The position numbers and the translations under genes were made by a program. A stretch of 64,000 nucleotides of DNA from Marivita sp046591575 (GTDB lineage: Bacteria > Pseudomonadota > Alphaproteobacteria > Rhodobacterales > Rhodobacteraceae). Under the pieces are notes generated by a model that worked only from the letters and a program-made list of their open reading frames with translations, was not told the origin of the DNA and did not search any database. The stretch spans positions 682,001 to 746,000 of the forward strand of contig NZ_JBIQWA010000001.1 in the NCBI RefSeq assembly GCF_046591575.1, in the 5' to 3' direction. Numbering within the stretch: position 1 is the first letter of the stretch; the number at the start of each line of letters is the position of its first letter. Positions 1 through 7,699 of the stretch are shown here, in pieces.

Positions 1-833
1 CCCGCAGGTTCCAGAACAATGCCTTCGACGTTCAGCATTTCAAGAATGGTCGTACACAACCGATCCTCGCGGATGGTCAGTGTATTGGCCAGACCAACAT
101 CCTTGAGCCGGGCAAATGTCTTTTGCCCGATCTGTCCAACAGCTGCGCCATCGGCAAAGGTGTTTACCGTGTCCAAACTGACAGGTTTTCCGGCATCCAA
201 TGCCGCACGCAGGCTCGCACCGCCAGCAGGTTCAACAAACGTGTATTGGCACTGGGTTCCAAGATAGCTCAGCATCCCGGCCGACAGACCGCCACCGCCC
301 ACCGGAAGCACCAGATGGTCCGGGCATTTACCAAGCTGCTCCATCATTTCGACCGCAACACTGGCCTGCCCTTCGATCACATCCTCATCGTCAAATGGCG
401 ATAGGAAATGCCCCCCGGACTCTGCGCAGAACGCCTGGGCCGACGCCAGCGTGTCATCAAAATAATCCCCCGTCAGGCGGATTTCGATGCTGTCGCCCCC
501 GAACATGGATGTCTTTTGGATCTTCTGCTGTGGCGTTGTCACCGGCATAAAGATCACGCCCTTTTTCCCGAAATGGCGGCACATATAGGCAACGCCCTGC
601 GCATGGTTTCCGGCACTTGCGCACACAAAGACACCAACATCGGGCCGTTTGCGCATCGCATTGAACGCACCCCGCAGTTTGTAACTTCTTACCGGGGACA
701 GATCTTCGCGCTTGAGATAGACTTCTGCGTGATAGAGGTCCGACAGATGCGCGTTGCGTTGCAACGGGGTCTGCGGGAAAACATCGCGCATCGCCTGCGT
801 GGCGTCGCGCGCGGATTGGGCAAAATCAGTCAT
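1..833 (-). CDS. ilvA: threonine ammonia-lyase (threonine dehydratase), C-terminus cut by window edge
   Basis: PLP enzyme converting L-threonine to 2-oxobutanoate and ammonia, the first committed step of isoleucine synthesis. The minus-strand reading frame opens with ATG at 833-831 and stays open to base 1, giving the first 277 residues. Visible family marks are the PLP-lysine motif SYKLRGAF near residue 50, an SAGNHAQG segment binding the substrate and cofactor phosphate, and the glycine loop GGGGLSAG near residue 180. The missing part would hold the end of the catalytic fold and any C-terminal regulatory domain, so it cannot be said whether this is the long (ACT-domain, biosynthetic) or the short (catabolic) form. 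The next gene upstream on the same strand is a membrane protein 37 bp away. Family assignment is firm; the gene symbol is slightly less so. Confidence 0.88.
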   Translation of the reverse strand, partial: MTDFAQSARDATQAMRDVFPQTPLQRNAHLSDLYHAEVYLKREDLSPVRSYKLRGAFNAMRKRPDVGVFVCASAGNHAQGVAYMCRHFGKKGVIFMPVTTPQQKIQKTSMFGGDSIEIRLTGDYFDDTLASAQAFCAESGGHFLSPFDDEDVIEGQASVAVEMMEQLGKCPDHLVLPVGGGGLSAGMLSYLGTQCQYTFVEPAGGASLRAALDAGKPVSLDTVNTFADGAAVGQIGQKTFARLKDVGLANTLTIREDRLCTTILEMLNVEGIVLEPA

Positions 834-870
834 ACAGTCCCCCTAGGCATTTTGCCAATAACCGCAACCC

Positions 871-1623
871 CTAGTCGATTGGCCGGTTTTCAACGAAATG
901 CCCGTAAAGCGTGGTCAGAACCGATATGCCAATGATCGTGGCGAACCAGTTTACAACAAGAGAATACACCACATTGATCACCGAAGTCGGGTCATCATTG
1001 AACCACGACGGCAGTTGAACCACGATGCTTGCACCGACAACAATCAGAGCCAGCGTAAAAATCGTTCCGCTTTCGCCACGGGTTTGCTCCCACGCCTGAC
1101 CAACACTCAACTTTTCGCCCAGCGCCGCCGCCGGCAGCATTACACCAAGCCGGAAAAACAGATACGCGGCGATCCCGATCAGGGCCAGCGTCATGATACC
1201 GGCCAATCCCGGAATACCGATAGAGATGACGCCAACCGGTATCGACACCACAACAATTGCCAGAATCACAAGAAGCCCGATCAAAAACGACCTGCCAAGA
1301 TACCCAAGCACCGCTGACCCGTGAAACTGTGGCAGCCAACCGGATGTTGTTTCACCCGTCAACGCAAACCGATGCCATGCGACCGCAATCCAAAGGCTTG
1401 CGATAATCGCCAGAAGCCCCAAAAGCAGCGTTGGCAAAATGGTCGCCGGGTCCATCACCGGCATTTGAGTGCCTTCGATTTCCATCATTTGTGGTGGGTT
1501 GAAAAAGCTGTAAATCGTGTAACTGCTTTGCAAAACATACAGCACCAGCGACAGCCGCAGCGCTTGGTCCAGGTTCGCCATCACCAAATTGAACGAATGT
1601 CGGAATATCTGCCAACCCTTCAT
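871..1623 (-). CDS. hypothetical multi-pass membrane protein
   Basis: A 250-residue integral membrane protein that I cannot assign to a characterised family. It starts with a short amphipathic segment (MKGWQIFRHSF) followed by about six hydrophobic stretches, including runs rich in Ile, Leu and Val around residues 70-90, 115-140 and 145-170, with a short charged loop carrying LGEKLSVGQAWEQTRGE around residue 180. That pattern recalls uncharacterised Rhodobacterales inner-membrane proteins. A longer frame exists upstream to 1740, but it would overlap the divergent argG start. ATG at 1623-1621 leaves a normal divergent promoter region of about 100 bp between this gene and argG. It lies just upstream of ilvA on the same strand, which may or may not mean co-transcription. 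No function is proposed. Confidence 0.7.
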   Translation of the reverse strand: MKGWQIFRHSFNLVMANLDQALRLSLVLYVLQSSYTIYSFFNPPQMMEIEGTQMPVMDPATILPTLLLGLLAIIASLWIAVAWHRFALTGETTSGWLPQFHGSAVLGYLGRSFLIGLLVILAIVVVSIPVGVISIGIPGLAGIMTLALIGIAAYLFFRLGVMLPAAALGEKLSVGQAWEQTRGESGTIFTLALIVVGASIVVQLPSWFNDDPTSVINVVYSLVVNWFATIIGISVLTTLYGHFVENRPID

Positions 1624-1726
1624 CTCACACACCTTTTTTGTCGGTTTATCATTGTCAAACGGCGACTTCTTGCCCCTGTCCGGAAAAACAAGTAATCGCC
1701 CCAGCAAACCCGTTAAAGGAAAACCC

Positions 1727-2956
1727 ATGTCTGCGCCCAAAAAAGTTGTGCTGGCCTATTCCGGTGGCCTCGATACCTCGATCATCCTCAAATGGCTGCA
1801 AACCGAATACGGCTGCGAGGTTGTCACCTTCACCGCCGATCTGGGACAGGGAGAAGAGCTGGAGCCGGCACGCGAGAAGGCGGTGATGCTGGGGATCAAA
1901 CCGGAAAACATCTATATTGAAGACATCCGCGAAGAATTTGTGCGCGATTTTGTGTTTCCGATGTTCCGCGCCAATGCAGTTTACGAAGGCATCTACCTGC
2001 TTGGAACGTCAATCGCGCGGCCTTTGATCTCGAAACGGCTGGTCGAGATTGCAGAGCAAACAGGTGCCGATGCGGTGTCGCATGGCGCAACCGGCAAGGG
2101 CAACGACCAGGTTCGGTTCGAACTGTCCGCCTATGCGTTGAACCCAGATATCAAGGTTATCGCCCCTTGGCGCGAATGGGATTTGTCGTCCCGGACCAAA
2201 CTTCTGGACTTTGCCGAAAAAAACCAGATCCCGATCGCCAAAGACAAACGCGGTGAAGCGCCTTTTTCGGTGGATGCAAATTTGTTGCACACCTCGTCTG
2301 AAGGCAAAATTCTGGAAGACCCGGCACAAGAAGCGCCTGACTATGTGTATCAGCGCACCACGCATCCCGAAGAGGCACCCGACACACCCGAGATGGTCGA
2401 GATCACCTTTGAAAAAGGCGATGCTGTTGCGATCAATGGTGAAGCGATGAGCCCCGCCACGATCCTCACCACGCTGAATGAACTGGGTGGCAAACACGGC
2501 GTGGGGCGGCTTGATCTGGTTGAAAACCGCTTTGTTGGCATGAAATCCCGTGGTATTTATGAAACACCCGGCGGCACCGTTTTGTTGGAAGCCCATCGGG
2601 GTATCGAGCAAATCACCCTGGATAGCGGCGCGGGTCATCTTAAAGATTCGATCATGCCGAAATACGCAGAGCTGATTTACAATGGCTTCTGGTTTTCGCC
2701 GGAACGCGAAATGCTGCAGGCGCTGATCGACAAGAGCCAGGAACATGTCAGCGGCACCGTGCGCGTGAAGTTGTTCAAAGGCTCTGTGCAAACCGTGGCC
2801 CGTTGGTCGGATCAATCCCTGTATTCAGAGGCGCATGTCACCTTTGAGGAGGACGCCGGTGCCTATGATCAGAAAGACGCGCAAGGCTTTATCCAGCTTA
2901 ACGCATTGCGCCTGAAACTGCTTGCCTCGCGGAACCGTCGCCTGAAAAAAAATTAG
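1727..2956 (+). CDS. argG: argininosuccinate synthase
   Basis: Cytoplasmic ligase that joins citrulline and aspartate at the cost of ATP to make argininosuccinate, the penultimate step of arginine synthesis. The 409-residue product has the expected length. It opens with the PP-loop ATP pyrophosphatase signature AYSGGLDTS at residues 10-18, and later shows SHGATGKGNDQVRFE, which binds citrulline, aspartate and ATP. The frame extends upstream to 1589, but the ATG at 1727 is preceded by AAAGGA with good spacing and matches the family N-terminus. It stands alone, between a divergent membrane-protein gene and a convergent sulfotransferase-like gene. No clear terminator was seen in the 26-bp gap downstream. 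Confidence 0.97.
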   Translation: MSAPKKVVLAYSGGLDTSIILKWLQTEYGCEVVTFTADLGQGEELEPAREKAVMLGIKPENIYIEDIREEFVRDFVFPMFRANAVYEGIYLLGTSIARPLISKRLVEIAEQTGADAVSHGATGKGNDQVRFELSAYALNPDIKVIAPWREWDLSSRTKLLDFAEKNQIPIAKDKRGEAPFSVDANLLHTSSEGKILEDPAQEAPDYVYQRTTHPEEAPDTPEMVEITFEKGDAVAINGEAMSPATILTTLNELGGKHGVGRLDLVENRFVGMKSRGIYETPGGTVLLEAHRGIEQITLDSGAGHLKDSIMPKYAELIYNGFWFSPEREMLQALIDKSQEHVSGTVRVKLFKGSVQTVARWSDQSLYSEAHVTFEEDAGAYDQKDAQGFIQLNALRLKLLASRNRRLKKN

Positions 2957-2982
2957 ACTCGAACACAAGCCAATACGCGACA

Positions 2983-3699
2983 TCAAAGTCGAAGCTTGCA
3001 GGCACTCATTTTTTTGAAATGCGGCATGCAAGCTTTGACAAGGGTCTGGTGATCGCCAACATCAGGCATGGGGCCTTCGGGTCCGGCAAATCCTGTCGAT
3101 TGATGAACGCTTTTGTACCAATGCGCAGCCCAAACACCATCTGACGGATGCCCGCCCTTCGACCATGACAACATGGATGCATCCCATTCGAGAGAGATCG
3201 CATCACACAACGCGCGCAACGCGTGCTTGGGATCGGTGCGTATATCCTCACTGTCGATGACCACCGGCGTCTGACCCAAAGCACCCACCTCGTCAAAAAG
3301 CCTAGATTGTTGGTGAAAGCCGACATCATCAACCGTCAATTTTGGATAACCCTTCGCAAAACTAGCGACAACGCGTTGCGGATGCCGAATAAGAAACACG
3401 TTTGTGCACTGCGCGATAAACGTCCTTGGCATACCGGGCAGCATGTGTTGGCACATGTGTTTGTGATACACGTTTGGTTTGTCGTCGGGGATCGGTCCAA
3501 TCAGGCTCTGTTCCACCTCAAATTCCGTTTCGGGACGCGACGCCAGAACCTCTTGGCGCATCGGATGATCAAGCCCTGTCAAGCGAAGATATGGTCCATA
3601 AAAGGGTTCGTCGACCACCGCAAAATCGCGGCGCTGCGCAAACGAATACATCATCGCGGTGGATAAATTGCGGGGCCCAGACCACATCGCCAGTCTCAT
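2983..3699 (-). CDS. sulfotransferase-like P-loop family protein
   Basis: A 238-residue protein resembling a group of proteobacterial sulfotransferase-fold proteins often found in roseobacters. The N-terminus MRLAMWSGPRNLSTAMM has the form of the PAPS 5'-phosphosulfate-binding loop of the sulfotransferase superfamily (hydrophobic, then S/T-G-P-R-x-x-S-T). FLIRHPQRVVASF around residues 100-112 matches the 3'-phosphate-binding region of that fold (R-hP-x-x-x-x-x-S). The substrate is unknown, and homologues have sometimes been mislabelled as branched-chain aminotransferases. A longer frame runs to 3903, but it would overlap the divergent msrA. The ATG at 3699-3697 starts right at the conserved block and is preceded on its strand by an AGGAG-like GAAAGGAGCG sequence. 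Confidence 0.75.
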   Translation of the reverse strand: MRLAMWSGPRNLSTAMMYSFAQRRDFAVVDEPFYGPYLRLTGLDHPMRQEVLASRPETEFEVEQSLIGPIPDDKPNVYHKHMCQHMLPGMPRTFIAQCTNVFLIRHPQRVVASFAKGYPKLTVDDVGFHQQSRLFDEVGALGQTPVVIDSEDIRTDPKHALRALCDAISLEWDASMLSWSKGGHPSDGVWAAHWYKSVHQSTGFAGPEGPMPDVGDHQTLVKACMPHFKKMSACKLRL

Positions 3700-3857
3700 T
3701 GGACCGCTCCTTTCTGCATCATTTTCGGAATAGGTATCGGTCTGCGCGCGACGCACAAGCGGTAACCGACTGTCACCTTCCGGTGAACATCTCATTCGGA
3801 AATTGCAGACCACGAAGATCCTGTCGCAATATGACTGCAAAATGAAGGAGTTTCCTG

Positions 3858-4520
3858 ATGCGCCAACTTCGTCGCTCGCGTCCAGTTGCCCTTGCCTTTG
3901 CAATCGTAGCAGGACTGTTTATCCAGACCGCCTCTGGCAAAGCTGGTGAAACACATCACATTGTCGTCGCCGGGGGATGCTTTTGGTGCGTGGAAGCAGA
4001 TTTTGAACGCGTCAAGGGCGTTCATGAAGCCGTGTCCGGCTATACCGGCGGAACCACGGCCAATCCCACCTACAAACAGGTGACCCGTGGCGGGACAGGG
4101 CATTATGAGGCAGTAAAGATCTCATATGACAGCGCGCAGCTAAGCCTGGAACAGCTTTATGACATGTTCTTCCGGTCCATTGATCCAACAGATGCAGGCG
4201 GCCAGTTTTGTGATCGCGGCCAAAGCTATGCAACGGCGATTTTCGTCTCTGATCCGGCGCAAAAAGCGGCAGCCGAGGCCGCAAAGGCCAAAGCGCGGTC
4301 CCAATTGGGACAGCCCATCGTCACACCGATCCTGCCCGCTAAAACCTTTTATGACGCCGAAGACTATCACCAAGACTACTATAAAGGCTCCAATCGGGTT
4401 CTCACGCGGTTCGGACCGATCAAACAAAGCGACGCATACAAGCGCTATCGCGATGGCTGTGGTCGGGATGACCGTGTGAAAGAGCTTTGGGGAAATGCCG
4501 CGCCGTTCGTCTCTAATTAG
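3858..4520 (+). CDS. msrA: peptide-methionine (S)-S-oxide reductase with export signal
   Basis: Repairs methionine-S-sulfoxide in proteins, using a catalytic cysteine recycled by thioredoxin-type partners. The product has 220 residues. The catalytic motif GGCFWC is at about residues 39-44, followed by GVxxxxxGYTGG and the GHYEAV block typical of MsrA. Before it lies an N-terminal stretch with positive charges (MRQLRRSRPVALAF) and a hydrophobic core ending near TASGKAGE, which looks like a signal peptide, so the enzyme probably acts in the periplasm or on the membrane surface. GAAGGAG at 3844-3850 is a strong ribosome binding site for the ATG at 3858. The stop codon overlaps the stop of the convergent sugar-kinase gene by four bases. 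Confidence 0.93.
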   Translation: MRQLRRSRPVALAFAIVAGLFIQTASGKAGETHHIVVAGGCFWCVEADFERVKGVHEAVSGYTGGTTANPTYKQVTRGGTGHYEAVKISYDSAQLSLEQLYDMFFRSIDPTDAGGQFCDRGQSYATAIFVSDPAQKAAAEAAKAKARSQLGQPIVTPILPAKTFYDAEDYHQDYYKGSNRVLTRFGPIKQSDAYKRYRDGCGRDDRVKELWGNAAPFVSN

Positions 4521-5392
4521 GAGAAACGGGCATCCTGAACGTCTTTGAGATCCGGAATGACATCTGCCGTCCCATGACGCGTGACCATAATGGCACCAGC
4601 TTGCTGGCCCAGGGCAATCGCCTGCTCCATCGGCATGCCCCGGTCCAGCCCAGCCACCAGAAACCCGGTAAACGTGTCGCCCGCCCCGGTTGTATCGACG
4701 GGAACCACCGGCACGGCCGGGAACACCTGGTCTGAACCCAGATCCCTGTTCAGCCATCGGCACCCATCACCACCCAGCGTGACCACAATATCCCGCACCG
4801 GAAGATCCGTCAGAGGCGTGTCCATAGCTGCGCAAAGCTGGTCCGCTTCGACGGAATTCATCACAATTATGTCAAGCAATGGCAAAACCGCCTGAACCGC
4901 TTCTGCATCGAAAGGTGCCGCTGCATAGACCACACGCAGACCTTTGGCTGACGCCAATGTTGCGCCGTTCAATTGTGCCGATGTTTCGTTTTGAAACAGG
5001 AACGTGTCTTTCTCAGTGGCATGGTGCAGAGCGGCTGCGACATGTGGCTCTGACAGTGCATGATTTGCGCCCTGAAACAGCAAAATAGCGTTTTCCCCGT
5101 TGGCATCGACCATGATAATTGCATGTCCGGTCTGATGCTCCAGCTCTGAAACAAAGCGCGTATCAACGCCATATTCCAATAGCCGATCCACCGCCCAGCG
5201 CCCATCAAGACCCACAGCACCGATATGAACAACCCTGGCCGCCGCACGGGCAATCGCGACCGACATGTTGGCCCCTTTGCCACCCAGACCCCGACGATGA
5301 TCCGTCGATGCCAGCGTTTCACCGGGCACTGGCAAATGCGGCACCTGGTAAAACAAATCGGCATTGATCGAGCCCAGATTAAAAACCGCCAT
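4517..5392 (-). CDS. PfkB-family carbohydrate kinase, ribokinase-like
   Basis: Cytoplasmic sugar or nucleoside kinase of the ribokinase (PfkB) family, 291 residues. It shows NLGSINADLFYQV at the N-terminus (the substrate-binding N-x-D type motif of PfkB signature 1), GGLGGKGANMSVA-like signature residues near 35-45, and PVDTTGAGDTFTGF near residue 230, which holds the anion hole and catalytic Asp of signature 2. The overall pattern is closest to ribokinase, but the sugar cannot be read from sequence alone, so no symbol is given. It begins three bases after the end of maeB on the same strand, so the two are probably co-transcribed. It converges on msrA with overlapping stop codons. Confidence 0.88.
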   Translation of the reverse strand: MAVFNLGSINADLFYQVPHLPVPGETLASTDHRRGLGGKGANMSVAIARAAARVVHIGAVGLDGRWAVDRLLEYGVDTRFVSELEHQTGHAIIMVDANGENAILLFQGANHALSEPHVAAALHHATEKDTFLFQNETSAQLNGATLASAKGLRVVYAAAPFDAEAVQAVLPLLDIIVMNSVEADQLCAAMDTPLTDLPVRDIVVTLGGDGCRWLNRDLGSDQVFPAVPVVPVDTTGAGDTFTGFLVAGLDRGMPMEQAIALGQQAGAIMVTRHGTADVIPDLKDVQDARFS

Positions 5393-5395
5393 GGT

Positions 5396-7651
5396 TTATT
5401 TGCCTTTGCACGCCGCCAGGACAGCCATGTTTAGAATGTCATTTGCCGTCATGGTGGTGGAACAAATCTGGATTGACTTGTCGATCCCGGCAAGAATCGG
5501 CCCAATTACCGTGGCATCCGCCATTTCCTGCATCAATTTAACCGAAATCGACGCAGAATGGCGCGCTGGCACAACAAGGATATTTGCCGGTCCGGTCAGC
5601 CGCTGGAACGGATAATTGGTCTGTGCCTGCGGGTTAAGGGCGACATCGACGGTCATTTCCCCCTCATATTCAAAATTCACGCCGCGCCGGTCCAGAACTT
5701 CGGGCGCGAGGTGCATTTTCTCGGCCCGTTCTGACACCGGATACCCAAAAGTCGAAAACGACACAAACGCCACGCGCGGTTCAAGCCCGATCAACCGGGC
5801 AACTTCGGCCGCCCGCTCTGCAATGGTGGCCAAATCTTCCTGATCCGGCCATTCGTGAACCAGCGTATCCGCAATCAGCACGATCCGACCCTTGTGAAGC
5901 AACGCCGTAACCCCGGCCGCCCCATGCGCCGCATCGGCATCGAACACGTGATTGATCAACTCCATCACATGCGCTGACTTTCGCGTCGCCCCGGTTACCA
6001 AAGCATCGCCATGCCCTTGTTGAAGCATCAAAGCCGCAAACACATGTCTGTCACGCGCGGCAAGGCGGTGAATGTCTTCGCTGTCATGCCCTTTGCGCTG
6101 CAAACGGCCATAAAGATAATCTTTGTAGCGCTCTAAATGCGGTGTCTTGGCGGCGTTCACAACTTCGATCTCTCTGACGGCGTCGCCCAGTCCGGCCTCC
6201 TCAAGCTTGCTTGCCACATCGGCATCGCGGCCCACGACCAACGCTTTGCCAAAGCCCGACCGTTGATACATCACCGCCGCCCGCAAAACGCGCGGGTCGT
6301 CGCCTTCGGCAAAAATCATCCGCGCCTGAGCAGATTTGGCGCGGGTATTGATCCCGCGTAGGATGCTCGCGGTGGGGTCCATACGCGACTTGAGCGTGTC
6401 TTCATACGCCTCGAGATCAATGATCGGACGGCGTGCTGCACCGGTATCCATACCTGCCTTGGCGACAGCGGGCGGCACGCGGTGAATCAATCGGGGATCA
6501 AACGGCGTCGGGATGATATAGTCACGGCCAAATGACAGGCTGGTGCCATAGGCCAAAGCAACCTCATCGGGAACATCCTCGCGGGCAAGCTCTGCCAATG
6601 CTTGCGCACAGGCGATTTTCATTTCGTCATTGATTGCGCGGGCGTGAATATCAAGCGCCCCCCGGAACAGATAGGGAAACCCCAGAACATTGTTGACCTG
6701 ATTGGGGTAATCGCTGCGTCCCGTTGCAACGATGGCATCGACCCGAACCTCGTGCGCCTCTTCCGGTGTAATTTCAGGGTCCGGGTTCGCCATGGCAAAA
6801 ATCACCGGGTTGTCTGCCATCGACCGAACCATGTCTTGCGTCACCGCGCCTTTGACGCTGACACCCAAAAACACATCTGCATCGACCATGGCGTCTTCCA
6901 ATGTGCGCGCGTCGGTTTTTACTGCGTGCGCCGATTTCCACTGGTTCATGCCATCGGTGCGACCCTGATAGATGATGCCCTTGGTATCAGCGACGATGCA
7001 ATTCTGATGCCGCGCGCCCATCCGTTTGAGCAACTCGATACAAGCAATTCCGGCGGCACCGGCCCCGTTCAGGACGATCTTCACATCTTCGATCTTTTTC
7101 CCTGAAAGATGCAGCGCGTTAATCAATCCAGCCGCGCAAATCACCGCTGTGCCGTGTTGGTCATCGTGGAAGACCGGAATATCCATCTCTTCTTTGAGCC
7201 GCTGTTCAATGATGAAACACTCAGGGGCCTTGATATCTTCAAGGTTCACACCGCCAAAGGTGGGCCCCATGAGTTTGACCGCCTTGCAAAATTCGTCCGG
7301 GTCTTCGGTGTCCAGCTCTATGTCAATGGAATTGACGTCGGCGAACCGCTTGAACAAAACGGATTTGCCTTCCATCACCGGTTTCGACCCCAAAGCGCCC
7401 AGATTGCCCAGACCCAGAACCGCCGTTCCGTTGGAAATGACCGCGACAAGGTTACCTTTGTTGGTGTAATCATATGCCAGCCCCGGATCTTCGGCGATAT
7501 CTTCGCAAGGCACCGCAACGCCCGGCGAATAGGCCAAAGACAGATCTCTCTGGGTGGTCAGCGGGACTGTGGCTTGCACCTCCCACTTGCCCGGAATGGG
7601 TTCGAGGTGGAAGGTCAACGCCTCTTCGCGGGTGTATTTTGTGTTGGACAT
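5396..7651 (-). CDS. maeB: NADP-dependent malic enzyme with C-terminal phosphotransacetylase-like domain
   Basis: Oxidative decarboxylation of malate to pyruvate, giving NADPH. The 751-residue length fits the two-domain MaeB type. Residues 1 to about 430 are the malic enzyme (AYSPGVAVPCEDI, DDQHGTAVICAAGLINAL, NGAGAAGIACIELL as the nucleotide-binding turn), and about 430-751 resemble phosphate acetyltransferase (FAEGDDPRVLRAA, ending in a PTA-like LVVPARHSASISVKLMQEM region). In characterised MaeB proteins the PTA-like part has a regulatory rather than catalytic role. It is transcribed divergently from mutS with only 48 bp between start codons, and the sugar-kinase gene follows three bases downstream. 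Confidence 0.95.
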   Translation of the reverse strand: MSNTKYTREEALTFHLEPIPGKWEVQATVPLTTQRDLSLAYSPGVAVPCEDIAEDPGLAYDYTNKGNLVAVISNGTAVLGLGNLGALGSKPVMEGKSVLFKRFADVNSIDIELDTEDPDEFCKAVKLMGPTFGGVNLEDIKAPECFIIEQRLKEEMDIPVFHDDQHGTAVICAAGLINALHLSGKKIEDVKIVLNGAGAAGIACIELLKRMGARHQNCIVADTKGIIYQGRTDGMNQWKSAHAVKTDARTLEDAMVDADVFLGVSVKGAVTQDMVRSMADNPVIFAMANPDPEITPEEAHEVRVDAIVATGRSDYPNQVNNVLGFPYLFRGALDIHARAINDEMKIACAQALAELAREDVPDEVALAYGTSLSFGRDYIIPTPFDPRLIHRVPPAVAKAGMDTGAARRPIIDLEAYEDTLKSRMDPTASILRGINTRAKSAQARMIFAEGDDPRVLRAAVMYQRSGFGKALVVGRDADVASKLEEAGLGDAVREIEVVNAAKTPHLERYKDYLYGRLQRKGHDSEDIHRLAARDRHVFAALMLQQGHGDALVTGATRKSAHVMELINHVFDADAAHGAAGVTALLHKGRIVLIADTLVHEWPDQEDLATIAERAAEVARLIGLEPRVAFVSFSTFGYPVSERAEKMHLAPEVLDRRGVNFEYEGEMTVDVALNPQAQTNYPFQRLTGPANILVVPARHSASISVKLMQEMADATVIGPILAGIDKSIQICSTTMTANDILNMAVLAACKGK

Positions 7652-7699
7652 GGAGCCTCGCAGTCAAATTCGGGTTTTCCACCCGGGTCGCCCGCCTTA

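Noticed and set aside
7109..7699. N-terminal extension of about 197 residues on mutS
   Set aside because: It is the antisense shadow of maeB in an open frame. MutS similarity starts only after 7700 and the extension has no family match.
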